Below are positions 52,772 through 64,000 of a stretch of 64,000 nt of DNA, one piece after another (within the stretch, counting starts at the first letter, position 1; each line of letters starts with the position of its first letter). The DNA comes from Pythium myriotylum (Eukaryota > Oomycota > Peronosporomycetes > Pythiales > Pythiaceae). A program made the position numbers and the translations under genes. The notes under the pieces are model-generated. The model was not told where the DNA came from, did no database searches, and saw only the letters and a program-made list of their open reading frames with translations. The stretch is from the NCBI GenBank assembly GCA_023091665.1, contig JALJCQ010000030.1, positions 1,986,501-2,050,500 of the forward strand. The letters run 5' to 3'.

Positions 52772-54109
52772 ATGACGCTCGACGTGCTGCTCCTCCCGTG
52801 CCCGCTCAAGCTGGCCGTGCGAGCCGCGCGCGCCAGCGCCGATGGCCGGCCCGCCATGGTACGTGACGCCGCGCGCCTGCGCGCCCGAGGTCTCCGACTC
52901 ACGCGCTCTCTGGCCCGCAGTTTGAGCTCCACTGCCGCATGACCGTCGCCGCCTCACGCCCGCAGTCTTCGTTCCACGCCGCCACGCCCTCGAGCGTCGT
53001 CGAGTGGACACTTTGGAAGAGCTTCGAGGACTTCCAGACTTTTGACGCCGCCATGCGCGCCCCCCGCTCGTCGACCTTCGCGCGTATGATGGTTCCCGTC
53101 GCCTTCGCACCAGAGCACAAGGTGCGCGTCTTCTTCCACAAAGACCAGACCGGGTCCTTCATCGAGAAACGCCGAAAAGAGCTCGACTACTACATGCAGC
53201 GCATTCTCATGCTCTCCGACGTCTGCGATTTCAGCGGAGGCAATGGCTCCAGTGTTCTCGCCGAGTTTCTCCATGCGAGCCTGCACGTGCCGTGCCACAC
53301 TGCGGTAGTCTCGACGTCTGCTGGTCTGTCACCCTTGTCAACGACATCTTCAGTAAACTCCGTTGCGCAAGGCCTGCGGCAGCTTCATGTTGATTTGAGA
53401 CGAGCGTACTCTCCATCAACGCCTGAGGAGGACATGGAGCCCCGGTCTCGCAAGCAGTACAAGCAGGAGATTGAAGAGGCGCTCCTTTCACGCCGAGGCG
53501 AGAATGACCTTCGCCTCTTCAAAAAGCGTGCCAGCACTTTCCGGAAGGAGAACGACTCTCTCGTGGGCGCAACCGAGTTTGTTGCCTTTTTGAACCAACA
53601 TTTTGGCACCGAGTTTGCGTCGTGGTTACTGGTGCGGTTTGCGCGCTCACTGCGCAGCGAAGAGCAGCGAGCTGCCCTCTTTTCGGCTAGCGGACTGCGT
53701 GACGAGGAGGAGGTGCAAGCCCGGCAAACTGGTTCGTCTTTGTTTTTTTCCTATTGTGCTGTGTTTATCACGAACTAAGTTTAATGTGGAATCTGATGCA
53801 GACAAAATCCGACGAAATAGTCTAGAGTCGAGCCCATTGAGCGAGCCTCGCGCAGCCGTGCAAAAGCGAAGCAAGAAGGAAGTTTTGGCGCGGGTAGAGA
53901 AGATCGCGGGCGGCAACGCTGATCACGTGGCGTCCTTCAAGCAGGCTGCTCGTGCGCTTGGTAACAACCAAATGACCACTGACGCCTTTGTCAAGTTCCT
54001 CAACCAGACCTTCGGTGACCGCGATGCGCAACGGATTCTCAAACTAGTCGTCGAGGTTGTCCCGACACACTTGCAAAGCGAGCTGAGCGAGGCCGTGCGA
54101 AGACCCTGA
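52772..54109 (+). CDS. PX-domain protein with two ZNF598/Hel2-type C-terminal repeats
   Basis: Exons 52772-52858, 52921-53731 and 53802-54109 give 401 residues. Residues about 28-150 are a PX domain (VEWTLWKSFEDFQTFD; the basic-lipid segment FIEKRRKELDYYMQRIL; then LAEFLH). After a linker come two copies of a helical module: about 204-286 (KQEIEEALLSRR...LFKKRASTFRKEN...FVAFLNQHFG) and about 319-399 (LARVEKIAGG...SFKQAARALGNN...FVKFLNQTFG). The module resembles the C-terminal domain of the ribosome-quality-control ligase ZNF598/Hel2. PX domains bind phosphoinositides, so I infer a membrane-associated adaptor. No RING finger is present. Splice phases close exactly. Confidence 0.82.
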
Positions 54110-54290
54110 TTCGACCGAGCGATAGAAGCTTTGCTGGCTTGGGTCGTTTTTTTTTTTTTGCTTTTGTGCTCGCAGCGTTCGTTCCTCTCCTGGGTGTATA
54201 AGGAGGGACGAGTTTTCGGATGCGCTGCGTTGTGTATTTTGTATTTATGAACGAAAGTGAATACAATCTGCGTGCCTTTGCCCTTCTCAC

Positions 54291-57200
54291 TCAGGGTTCG
54301 GATAAAATTGCGTCGATTCGGAGCACAAACTCACGGAGTTCACTCTTTGTCATCGCGCTGCCGACCCCATGTCGAATTAAACTCGCCACCGACGCCTTCG
54401 AGTACGACGACTTATTGTTACGAACCCACTGCAGAAGTTCGCTCTCGTCGAGGAAGAATGCTTTGATGTAGCTGTTCACGTGGAGAAAACCTCGCCGCAC
54501 TCTCTGGTTGCTGACGTGATTTATAAGATCAAGGCCATTCTGAAGGGCAAGCAAGTCCATAGCCATGAGTGCTCGCCCGTGGGTTGTGCACTTGAGAATG
54601 CTCGCGACACCGGCTAGCATTGAGTCCATGACTTGCTGGACTAGCGCGTCCCAGGCATCCTCTTTCGCACCGATAGGTATGGCTCCATCACTATAGATCT
54701 GCATCCCACCCCAGACCTCGCCACACTTGCGCACAATATGAACGATATAGTCGCTATGGCGGTCACTTACAAACGAGACCTCACTCCACTTTACTTGAGA
54801 CATCAGATATGGAATGGACATCGTAGGATCGCTGGATAATGCTGCACTTGCGAATGACGCAAAAAGAAACCGTCGAAGTTGGATAGCACTTTCTTCACAG
54901 CGCGTGTATACTTCTTCCATGAGTGGTTGATATCGGTCAGGGATGTGAGAGGATATGAGGGGCTTTAAAGCACGCAGGAGCAGCTTTTGGGAGACAGCTG
55001 ACCCAGCCGCAACAGCTCGCTCTGAAAAAGCGTAAGTGTTTGTTTCACTCGCTTGATCCATTGCAACGGGCACCCGAGTCACGTGGCGCAGCGTAATGAT
55101 GTCGTTGTCAGCTTGAGAATGCCGTGAAGGCACAACGTAAGTGCGAAGCATAATTTCGCCACTGTTGAAGTCACGGGAAATACGTGCGATCGATGAGCGA
55201 AGCACGTCCCAGGCATCATTCTCCGGCAGCAGCCCGTGGAAGAGCAGTTGGGCATAGTGGGGTTCCACGAAGCTAACGAAGACAGCGTACAAATTGAACT
55301 CGAATAGCTTGACCAGGTGCAAGAATATGTCCCAAGAGATATGAGGGAGGCAGTGCATCATCTTCAAGTAAATGCCACACATTCTACATGAAAGTCAGTC
55401 AAAGAGTCATCCCAAGACAACCAAGCGACGTACCGCACGAATCCAGACAGAGAGGATGAGGTTAGTACAAAATCTTCGTTGATGGTGTCTGCCTGCCCTC
55501 TTGAAATATCTCGTCCCAGGTCCTCACACTGATTATTATTCTCATCCGAGGACAAATCTGTCATTGCGGCATTTGATACATCATGCCGACTGTTTTCATT
55601 TGTTGCCTGGACACTTGTGAGCTTAAACCACCGAGAAGTGTTGGACACTGCGAACGGGTTCCCAGTCGACAGAAACGAAGGGAAGACTGTTCGCTCGTAG
55701 ATAGGACGCTGATTAATGGAGCTTGACATTTGCATTGTGGGATCGTCAAATAAGTAGCCACTCCGCTTCTCAACAAGTCGAAGCATGCCTTTAAAGTCAT
55801 TGACAGTGCTTGTAGAACTGAGGATGCGCTGCCAATTTTCTGTATCAATGAGCATCCGTAACAGTTCCAAGTTGTCGTCTTGGAAAGATGCGATGTACTG
55901 TTCACACTTTAGCCGAAGGATAGAACGAAGCCTAATGATGGTTGGTCAGTACTGGACTTTGGATTCAAACGGCGACATGCTGTGACTTACTTAGTAGACG
56001 GGCTACCGATGAACTCCTCTCCAACGTCAATAAATGCCAGAGTTGTTTGTGATAAGGTTATGATGTGCTCGAGTTTCAAGCCTGACAAGAATTCGTTAAA
56101 AGCAGATAGTGAGCTCAAAATCCAAGTCACTCACCATAGGCTGCATCCAGTCTCTCAAAGACCTCGGATATATTCTGCTGCATAGTCTCCCATACGATCT
56201 TGCGGTACCGTAATAAGGTCATCCCAGTCTCGCAAAGAACCTGATCGTAGGGAGAGCGCTGGGACGACTGAGGTTCACTCGAAATGCTGCTGCCACGTCT
56301 ACGTTTAGGTGACAAGAAGGATTTCCGCAAGCTTCCACTTGGAGACAAAACGCCTTTCTCTTCAAAACTGTGCGTGTCATTCTCGTCAGCGTCTCCATCA
56401 CCGTCATCATCTTCATCGTCATCATCATCGTCATCAATGCCACACCGATGGAGATACACCAGGTCATCGTTACTTGGGTTGAAAGGATCTCGGTGCCATT
56501 GAACTAAGAGGTAGTAAGTGTGCATGAGGTCGGTGAGGCATTCGTACGCTCGAAGCACTTTGTCGATCGTGTCGGCGATGGAAGGGGCCGAGAACTTCAT
56601 CCCTTCACCTCGTGAATCTTTTCCACTATTTGAAGCTTTGTGCTTCTTCGGACTTCCGCGCTCACCGAAGAGTTCTACAAGGTGCTGCCGCGAGAGTTCA
56701 TCAATGCACCTAACGATGATCTCAGGTATGCTGCTGAGAACGTCCCTGAGGTGGCGCGCCGAAAACTCAAACCCAAGATTCTCAGCGTGGTCAGCCAGGG
56801 TGATGTAAGCTTGCAGTAATTCCTTGTACTCCAGTGGATCAAAATGCTCTGCAACGTGACGAAGCGACTGCGCATCATAATTCGTCAAAGAAGCCTTCCA
56901 ATGTTCCAGCTCCCGCTCGTACCTTGTCGAATTGACTGCGCAGTTCTGGAAGGAAATTTTGCACTCGATGAGACAACTTCCTCAAAATCGAAATCCCTTG
57001 AAGGTCAGATGCCCCTAGCTCGCTGCGAAGTGCGAGGCAAATATCCACCTTGAGTTTGAACCAGTAAATTAGCAGTTTCACGTTTCCGTTCCTTTTGTTC
57101 TGTACTTACCGCAGTCGTGAAGGCATGGCTTTGAAGCGCACTATTCATTCGCTCTTCCTCTTCAAAACAGCGCACAATGCGGGAGCCGAGATCAATGATC

Positions 57201-58084
57201 TAAGAAGTGGCGTTGTGATGATATGGATGGCGAAGAAACGAAGTATAATCCACGCTTACCGATGAGACGCGATCTCGATTTCTCTTAGTTTTGACGATTT
57301 CCAGAGATCTGGACACAAGATGAATCAGCCGAGGATTAATTGCACTCACGCTACTCACCATACCCTTTCACAAGATCCTGTTTCGTCGACGTTATCAGCC
57401 TTCTTGCATTTTTTACGTGAATCTGTGCTCTCACGAGATCGAGGTCCACATCCTGCACCAGCTTCATTCCCTGAATAAACGCATCGTGATTCGAACGGAC
57501 ATCGTCTGCAAGCTTAGAAACGATTAAGTCTTTTGTCAAATCGACTGCAGAGATCTCTGTCTGGAGAAAGTCGTCGATCTCAACCCGTGTCAACGGCAAA
57601 TTTGTCTGTTCACACCCACCCCCATTAACAACATGGCAAACGCTTGACAAGGAGGAACTGTGAAGCAACGTACCAAAACGTATGCACATGCATCAAAGCT
57701 CTCAGTAAAGAACCGCGGGTCGAGAGTCGCCAACACGTCATCGGTTGCCGGCGGGACGAGCACCGATACTGCTGAAGGCACTTGCGGATGGGGATGTACT
57801 GCCTCCGAGGTGGGAACTGTCATACCCTCCTTTCCAGGAGGAGGCAAGTGTTCTAGTTGTGGTGTTCTATCATCAGTGGTTGGGCTTTCGCTCTCGTCGG
57901 GATCGCTCTCGTCTCCCAGACGAGCGACACGCTGGGCCAGTGCCTTGACCCATTTCTGGTCCTTGATCGCCGCCGTGGCTGCCGCGAACTCCTCCCGCAG
58001 ATCCACATTGCCCACGCGACGCCACTGCGGCGTCGGCGGCGCCTCCAGCACGGAGGTGAGTCCCCCGAACGCCTCGTGCTCCAT
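54291..58084 (-). CDS. VPS50: VPS50/syndetin, EARP complex subunit
   Basis: Exons in coding order are 58084-57674, 57605-57364, 57308-57260, 57199-57110, 57048-56923, 56867-56135, 56081-55991, 55931-55434 and 55383-54291, giving 1110 residues. The N-terminal part contains the Vps54-like coiled segment (DLIVSKLADDVRSNH, VQDVDLDLVRAQIHVKNARRLI). The middle has a long helical region and an acidic Asp-rich run (about 450-470) encoded by GAT/GAC repeats. The C-terminal syndetin domain is clear: VKWSEVSFVSDRHSDYIVHI, GRALMAMDLLALQNGL, YIKAFFLDESELLQWVRNN. VPS50 replaces VPS54 in the EARP tether that returns cargo from endosomes. All eight introns (51-68 nt) were placed by frame and phase. Confidence 0.9.
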
Positions 58085-58234
58085 TTCCAGTGCTTCCTTC
58101 TTTTTTCTGGCAGGTTCAATCTCAGCCTGTTGGACTGATTTTGGTGTGGTGCACTTAAGGGTTCAAGGCATCGTGAAGCCATTCGCCTCCCATCTCAGCA
58201 TGACACTTCAACGAGGGTCACATCTTCCGCGTTT

Positions 58235-58278
<44 letters not shown>

Positions 58279-59492
58279 AGCGACGGCGGTCCGTTGATAT
58301 CGATCGCCTGCGTCACACCACCGAACGATGCGATGGTTGTTGATTTATGGAAGTCAGCGTTTACAGAAGTCTTTCTCTCTGCCCAGAAATGCGCCCGCGC
58401 CCAACCTCACGGTGTTTACGAACAGAGTAACGATCCACGCGAAGTAGAAACTGACGTGGTCATGATCCTCAATGGTATTGTTTGAAAAACGATGAGGATA
58501 AGTGACGTTGCGAAGCAAGAGTGGTCCCTGCAAATCGGCTGAAGCGTGGTTGACGTACGCGGATGGAATCAATTTGAAGTATTCGTCTAATCATGATACT
58601 ATGATGACAAGAATGGACGACTACATAATTGGGAAAGAACGCTACTTGCTTTGAACTTCGGCGGCAGCTTCTTCTTTCAATACAAGTATTCGACTCGAAG
58701 GCTGGGTCGACAGATAAAGATTTGCCCACTAGGCGGAAGGAGTGAATGCCGTTTCCCAAGACGCTTTGAGTAGTGTAACATTTGCTTCAAAATTCCAGCA
58801 GCTACGACTAAGAGAGTGCCGTGAGCTGACAAATGCCAGGGGGACTGTTCATCGGAAAAACGCAAATCTTCTTAAGTGATTCTTTCGAGTGCTCGAAAAT
58901 CCGCAGAGCCTGACTGATCTTGGATGAGTTGGAGAGTCATCACCAGAAAAATGGATTGGTATCTTTTTTAAGAAACGGTGACCCTACGAAGCCATGAAGC
59001 TCCAAGGCAATACTTCGAAGTATTCCATGTTTCACAGTTCACACTCGTCGTCGATACTGTGCGGCTCAAAAGTCGATTGTTGCCACAAATCGTGTGAAGT
59101 ACTTCGACAAGTATCACCCAGCAGTTGACGAACCTATAGCTGTAGCGAAACAAAACTGAAACACTACGACTGATGTTGTACCAGAACCAACGATGGTTGG
59201 TTGCAATGATGGCTTGCATTTCGATCATCATATCAAGTTTGTAGATAATATGACCAAACCAGCTTCGGAGATTTGCGTGGACTGTGATGGGATCTAGTCC
59301 AGGATGCACGTAGTTGGTTGCTCTGTCGACAGCAACCACACCTGTCACACCTGTAAAGGGGCAAGCAACAGAATGCAAGAGGAACTACGCTAACAAGATG
59401 TGGGTGTGACGTAACACAAGAAATATAGGGGGCTGCAGACCACAGGTGATATTGCACGAGGGCTGTCATTGTATCTGCGATTGTGGACAGAG
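58085..59492. other. Unassigned region with minus-strand membrane-protein-like frames
   Basis: 1.4 kb with no recognised gene. Besides the AG repeat there are several minus-strand frames that look protein-like but end or shift: 59378-58968 (136 residues, aromatic-rich hydrophobic stretches around HRWFWYNISRSVSVLFRYSYRF), 58865-58677, 58759-58469 and 58572-58354 (contains VSFYFAWIVTLFVNTV). I could not join them with convincing splice sites. A decayed or fast-evolving membrane-protein gene is the likeliest explanation; chance is possible. Confidence 0.35.
58236..58276. repeat. (AG)n microsatellite
   Basis: About 20 uninterrupted AG units, 150 bp upstream of the VPS50 start codon. Likely length-polymorphic. 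On the VPS50 strand it reads as a CT tract. Confidence 0.97.
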
Positions 59493-60399
59493 CTACTGGA
59501 GAATCTTTTTGGTCGTCTCGTTCGGCTCGATACCGGCAACCTTCATGAGCGATCCCACTTCCTCAATCTAGTGAGAATGAACCCCCTGTTAGAGCTATAA
59601 CAGTTCGGCAAAAAAAAACAGACATCGGGTAGGTACCTTGTCTGCCAAATCGTTCTCCTTGAGCTTGAAAAGGAGGTTGTTGCACGTCACACGCATCAGC
59701 TTGTTGCTCTCACTGGGACCACGAAACAACATTAGCAGGGGTAATTGCGTGAAAGAGTCGAGAGAGCAACATACGCAGCCGTCTTGAAAAACTCGAGGGC
59801 TTTATCATAATCAGTCTGCTCAATGGCGGTTCTAGGCAACAAACACTGGTTAGTCATCGTTCCGAACACGAAACATTGGAGCTAATCACGAACCGGATGA
59901 GGATATCGTAGGTGCGGTCCGTGCTCTTAACAGCGTACTTGGTCGTGCCAATTTCATGAAGCTGGTAAACCTTGTCGAATTCGCCATCTTTGAAAAATTT
60001 GCAAAGCAGCTTGTTGAGCGTCGTGGGCTCGAGGAAGAGTCCGATGCGGTAGTTAGCTTCGAGGACCTCGAACACGAGCTGAGCCTGGCCAAGCTCAAGC
60101 GCCTTCTTCACAAAAACACCTGCAGCGCTGGCATCTGGGTCGACACGCTTGCGCTCGTAAATCTGCATGATCTCCTTGGTGGCTTCAAGCTGCTCGCTAG
60201 TCGTGACTGTCTTGAGGAAGGACGTGAGCTTGGTCTTTTTGATCGGGATGTTGCGATCTGCGAGCGACTTGATGTTCTGGAGCCACTCTTCCGCCGAGAG
60301 CACGACCGGCGCGGCCGGCGCAGTGGCCACGGAGAACGCGCGCGTGGCCGCGTTGCGCTGGCAGGACGAGAGCACGGAGCGGAAGGCCTGCATACGCAT
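59493..60399 (-). CDS. Mitochondrial PPR-like helical repeat protein
   Basis: Exons in coding order are 60399-59894, 59831-59775, 59712-59637 and 59567-59493, giving 237 residues. The N-terminus is rich in Arg, Ser and Ala without acidic residues (mitochondrial presequence, about 1-28). The rest is paired helices spaced like pentatricopeptide repeats (for example LNKLLCKFFKDGEFDKVYQLHEI, YDILIRTAIEQTDYDKALEFF, CNNLLFKLKENDLADKIEEV). PPR proteins bind organellar RNA or serve in mitoribosomes; which is not visible. Start could also be Met 3. The last exon (IEEVGSLMKVAGIEPNETTK) follows a 69-nt intron. Confidence 0.75.
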
Positions 60400-60613
60400 G
60401 GTGCTGCTGGTCTAAATGAGCCGCTGAGGTGCGTGAGGCCAACCAGCAGGAGACGTGGGAGAAGGACCCGGCCCGGGTCGCGTCACCCGGGATCGGATTT
60501 TGGAGAGAGACACACTCATTTCAGTAGATTTAGTATGTGGTCCACCTCAAATTCTATCGAAGGTTTTCGCTCGGCTGCCAAAACGGCCCGAGTATCCGAA
60601 CGACCGTCCGACC
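60400..60613. promoter_or_regulatory. Bidirectional promoter region, PPR-like gene/PP5
   Basis: 214 bp between divergent start codons. CTCATTTCAGTAGATTT at 60515-60531 is a good partial match to the oomycete initiator in the PP5 direction, about 85-100 nt upstream of its ATG. Confidence 0.4.
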
Positions 60614-62318
60614 ATGAGTGCAGCGGCGGAGGCAGTGGAGGTCACCGTGGGCGAGCGCCACGCCGTCTCTGATGAGACGAAGGCGCGGGCCGAGCAGCTC
60701 AAGGCCCAGGGCAACGAGGCGCTGAGCCACTTCAAATTCGCGTCCGCCGTCGACTTGTACACGGCCGCCATCGAGCTCGTGCCCACCGCCATTTATTACG
60801 CCAACCGCGCGGCCGCCCACGTCAAGAGCGAAAGCTACGGATTGGCCATCGACGATGCGTCTGCGGCCGTCGACTTGGATCCGAGTTATATCAAGGCCTA
60901 CTATCGCCGCGGATCGGCCAACCTCGCTCTCGGCCACCACAAGAAAGCCGTTAAGGACTTCCGCCTCGTGGTCAAAATGAAGCCACAGGACAAGGACGCT
61001 CGCGCAAAGCTCAAGCTCTGCGAGAAGATCATCAAAGAGGCTGCTTTTGCCGAAGCAATCATGTCGGAGCGCAACCGCCCGCTTTCGGAGACGATTGACG
61101 TTGACTCGATTGGTGCGTCCGTGCGATCTGATGCAAGGATGCTTGGCTCATCACCTCTGACTGCCAATTCTTGACTTTTTACCACTGTAGTCGTCGACCC
61201 CAGCTATGACGGGCCGCATCTTCCAGCAGATCTCGCGTCAACGAAACACGACTTTTTGATCGCGCTCATGGATCGATTCAAGCGTGGCAAGCTCCTCCAC
61301 CGCAAATATGTCATTCAAATCCTGCTCGCACTGAAGGCAATGTTTTCGAGTTTGCCTTCATTGCTACGGATTGCACTCCCGGACGACTCCCCAGATGCGC
61401 ACATCACCGTGTGTGGTGATACGCACGGCCAATTTTACGACGTTTGCAATATCTTTGCCCTGAACGGCATGCCGTCCGAAACGAACCCCTACCTTTTCAA
61501 TGGAGACTTTGTCGATCGCGGATCATTCTCCTTTGAGGTTGTGCTAACGCTTTTCGCGATGAAATTGGTGTATCCAAACCATGTGCACTTGCTTCGTGGG
61601 AACCACGAGTCCAAGAATATGAACAAGATTTATGGCTTTGAAGGCGAGGTCAAGCACAAGTACGACGAAACAGTTATGGGCCTTTTCACTGAAGTCTTTA
61701 ACTGGCTACCGCTCGCGGCTGTGATCGAGGACAAGGTGATGATCGTGCACGGTGGTCTTTTCGCAGACGACAACGTTAGTCTCGCCGACATTGAGAAGAT
61801 TGACCGCAATCGTGAGCCACCTGAGAGTGGACTTATGAGTGATCTTATGTGGAGCGATCCCCAGCCATTTCCTGGACGCGGCCCAAGTAAGCGTGGCATT
61901 GGTTTGTCGTTTGGTCCGGATGTCACGAAAAGTTTTCTCGCGTATAACAACCTGGGTAGGTTTCATCTTTTGCGGTCGCCATGATTGCTGGGCTTCTGAC
62001 AGATGTGTATCGTTAGAACTTCTGGTGCGATCTCACGAGGTCAAAGACGAAGGCTATCTCGTCGAGCACGATGGCAAATGCATTACAGTTTTCAGTGCTC
62101 CCAACTACTGCGATCAAATGGGCAACAAGGGCGCGTTTATCCGTTTTGGAAAGGACATGAAGCCCCAGTTCACGCAGTTCACTGCTGTGGTACGTTCTCG
62201 CCCTTCTTGGTGACCTCCTCAATGTTCATGCGAGATGACGTTACGATTTGGTGTCTAGGAGCACCCGCCCATCCGACCAATGGCGTACGCCGGCAACATG
62301 GGTGGCATGTTTGGTTAA
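60614..62318 (+). CDS. PPP5C: Serine/threonine phosphatase PP5 (TPR + catalytic domain)
   Basis: Exons 60614-61112, 61191-61955, 62017-62189 and 62259-62318 give 498 residues, as in human PP5 (499). Three TPR motifs (about 24-125; [60 protein letters not shown]) form the HSP90-binding, autoinhibitory part. The PPP domain has [22 protein letters not shown], the HGG after MIVH, and SAPNYCDQ; the tail is [13 protein letters not shown]. Arachidonate/HSP90-relieved autoinhibition is known for the family. An in-frame upstream extension exists but lacks homology, so ATG 60614 was chosen. Confidence 0.95.
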
Positions 62319-62530
62319 CTTTGGAACCAACCGGCAGGGTTCGCAATTGGTGTTGCGGAGCTTCGTTCCTGATAGAGAGTAGGTCCAAAATGTGTGGTCA
62401 TAATCCTCAGTCATTTTGGTCCAAATGGACCCACCAAAATCCCTAGTTTAGTTGTCCCAAACAAGGGACCGTTGCTGGTTTGGCGGGGGCCGGTCAGCCA
62501 GAGAGCTTTTCGCGCCAATTTGTACACACG

Positions 62531-63724
62531 ATGGGGATCAAGGGGTTGATGAAGCTGCTGCAGGAGGAGGCGCCCGCGTGCATCCGCGAGGTGCCGCAGA
62601 TGACGCAGCTGGCAGGACGCATCGTCGCGCTGGACGCCAGTATGGCGCTTTACCAATTCCTGATCGCTGTGCGCTCCAGCGATGGCGGCGGCCCGTCGCA
62701 GGCGCTCACCAACGAGGCCGGAGAGGTGACCTCCCACCTGCAGGGCATGTTCTCGCGCACGATTCGGCTGATGGAGAATGGCATCAAACCAGTCTACGTT
62801 TTTGATGGCAAACCACCCGTGCTCAAGAGCGGAGAACTGGCCAAGCGAAAGGACAAGCGCACCGCGGCACAGGCTGAGCTCGACGCTGCCACTGAGGCTG
62901 GCAACGTGGAAGACATCGACCGCTTCAATAAACGACTGGTGCGCGCGACCCCGCAGCATAACGAAGACTGCAAAGAGTTGTTGCGACTCATGGGCGTGCC
63001 GGTCCTCACGGCTCCCTGCGAGGCTGAGGCTACTTGCGCGACACTCGCGAAGACTGGAAAGGCTTTCGCGTCTGGCACAGAAGATATGGATGCACTCACG
63101 TTCGGGACGCCGGTGCTTTTCCGTCGGTTGACCTTTTCAGCAGCCAAGAAAGTTCCGATTCTGGAGGTCAAGTTGGATCGCGCGCTCGAAGGACTTGGGC
63201 TCACCCACGAACAGTTTGTGGACCTCTGTATTCTCTGTGGCTGCGACTATTGTGACACGATTCGTGGCATCGGTCCAAAGAAGGCCCTTGCTGCCATTAA
63301 AGAGCACGGCTCAATAGAGAAGGTCATCGAGTCTCTTCAGAAGAGTAAGGCAAAGGGCGTCGTGATTCCAGATGAATGGCTCGGTGACGAACCAATCTAC
63401 AAGGCCGCACGAGAGATGTTCGTCGCTCCGGAAGTAGCAAATATGGATGAAGTCGAACTGAAGTGGAAAGATCCATTGGAGAAGGAGCTTCATGATTTTC
63501 TTGTCGAGAAACACGGATTCCAGTCCCCCCGTGTCCTGTCTGCCATCGAGAGACTGAAGAAGACAAAGAGCACACAATCCCAAAAGCGCCTCGATAGTTT
63601 CTTCACCGTGCTTCCATCAAGCGGAGCGACAAAGCGAAAAGCTGATACGCCCGCCAAGGGGGGTGCTGCTTCGAAGAAGGGAGGTGCGTCGAAGAAGACA
63701 ACTGCAGTCATGCGCAAAAAGTAG
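62531..63724 (+). CDS. FEN1: Flap endonuclease 1
   Basis: Single exon, 397 residues. The N-terminus must be free MGIKGLMKLL (Gly2 enters the active site in this family), which fixes the start at 62531 rather than upstream. XPG-N and XPG-I blocks with catalytic acids are present: ALDASM, VFDGKPP, PCEAEA, GTEDMD, GCDYCDTI. The H3TH segment follows (GIGPKKALAAIKEHG). A PCNA-binding PIP box QKRLDSFF lies near residue 356, then a basic nuclear-localisation tail. FEN1 removes 5' flaps in Okazaki-fragment maturation and long-patch repair. Between the PP5 stop and this start are 212 bp. Confidence 0.97.
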   Translation: MGIKGLMKLLQEEAPACIREVPQMTQLAGRIVALDASMALYQFLIAVRSSDGGGPSQALTNEAGEVTSHLQGMFSRTIRLMENGIKPVYVFDGKPPVLKSGELAKRKDKRTAAQAELDAATEAGNVEDIDRFNKRLVRATPQHNEDCKELLRLMGVPVLTAPCEAEATCATLAKTGKAFASGTEDMDALTFGTPVLFRRLTFSAAKKVPILEVKLDRALEGLGLTHEQFVDLCILCGCDYCDTIRGIGPKKALAAIKEHGSIEKVIESLQKSKAKGVVIPDEWLGDEPIYKAAREMFVAPEVANMDEVELKWKDPLEKELHDFLVEKHGFQSPRVLSAIERLKKTKSTQSQKRLDSFFTVLPSSGATKRKADTPAKGGAASKKGGASKKTTAVMRKK

Positions 63725-64000
63725 ACATATCAGCACGTTTAGGGCATTCCCCATATTCACTACAACTATACGACTGCAAATACACAATAAACAGCTCACT
63801 GAACCCTCCAACAACTTCTGGCCTGTCACCGACGAAGGCGCTTCGAGTGCTCTGCAAGCCAGACAAGACCGTGACATAGCAGCGTCAGAACGAAGGCAAC
63901 GTCGGAGCGGGTCGACATTTCTGCCTCTTCATGGAAGAATCGAAGCAAGCTTGCAGCTGTGCTCGAAAACGCAGGAATCTGGTAGATGACCGCAAGTTGA

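Noticed and set aside
54147..54159. Poly-T run as a terminator
   Set aside because: A 13-T run in a convergent eukaryotic spacer; no adjacent Pol III gene is seen, so no terminator call is made.
58236..58276. CRISPR-like or satellite repeat
   Set aside because: It is a simple AG dinucleotide run without spacers.
59956..60672. 238-residue plus-strand frame over the PPR-like gene
   Set aside because: Antisense to an exon with a clear mitochondrial presequence and in-phase splice joins; it also runs into the PP5 start region out of frame.

Overview
The window is nuclear DNA of a compact eukaryotic genome, most likely an oomycete (a stramenopile of the Phytophthora/Pythium kind). The evidence is as follows. 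Most genes carry few introns, typically 45-75 nt, with GTRNGT-type donors and a CTAAY-like branch point, and many are intronless. Spacers are only 15-300 bp. A CTCATTC...CAATT initiator of the oomycete Inr/FPR type lies just upstream of the histone gene, with weaker matches elsewhere. Domain combinations such as a GOLD/RUN/FYVE/FH2 protein and a PX protein with ZNF598-type repeats also point that way. The order is inferred; the species cannot be named from the sequence. I found no prokaryotic, viral, CRISPR or intact transposon genes, and no RxLR-type secreted effector.

Layout. 0-14 kb: membrane-anchored histidine acid phosphatase (+); a 1567-residue formin with GOLD, RUN, FYVE, FH2 and WH2-like parts (+); betaine/amino-aldehyde dehydrogenase (-); mitochondrial HtrA protease (+); ORC1 (-); VTA1 (+); TRM10 (-). 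14-24 kb: anoctamin/TMEM16 (+); PP4 catalytic subunit (+); a beta-rich protein of unknown function (+); a PTR-like transporter (+). 23.7-38.2 kb: a single giant gene for TRA1/TRRAP (-), with one intron and an Ala/Gln-rich repeat insertion. 38-49 kb: GT60-type GlcNAc-transferase (-); MFAP1 (+); SUB2/UAP56 (-); a NYN ribonuclease-like protein with an RS tract (+); USB1 (-); NSE3/MAGE (-); a small membrane protein (-); a DOPA-dioxygenase-family protein (-). 49-64 kb: G-alpha (+); histone H2B (+); PX protein (+); VPS50/syndetin (-); a PPR-like mitochondrial protein (-); PP5 (+); FEN1 (+).

Almost everything is housekeeping: replication and repair (ORC1, FEN1, NSE3), chromatin (H2B, TRA1), RNA processing (MFAP1, SUB2, USB1, TRM10 and perhaps the NYN protein), membrane traffic (VTA1, VPS50, PX protein, formin) and signalling (PP4, PP5, G-alpha). 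The genes are not an operon or a pathway cluster. Exon joins were derived by hand from reading-frame continuity plus GT/AG sites. In nearly every multi-exon gene the phases close exactly, which supports the models. The least settled areas are 49.1-49.9 kb and 58.3-59.5 kb, which hold protein-like reading frames I could not assemble into a gene.
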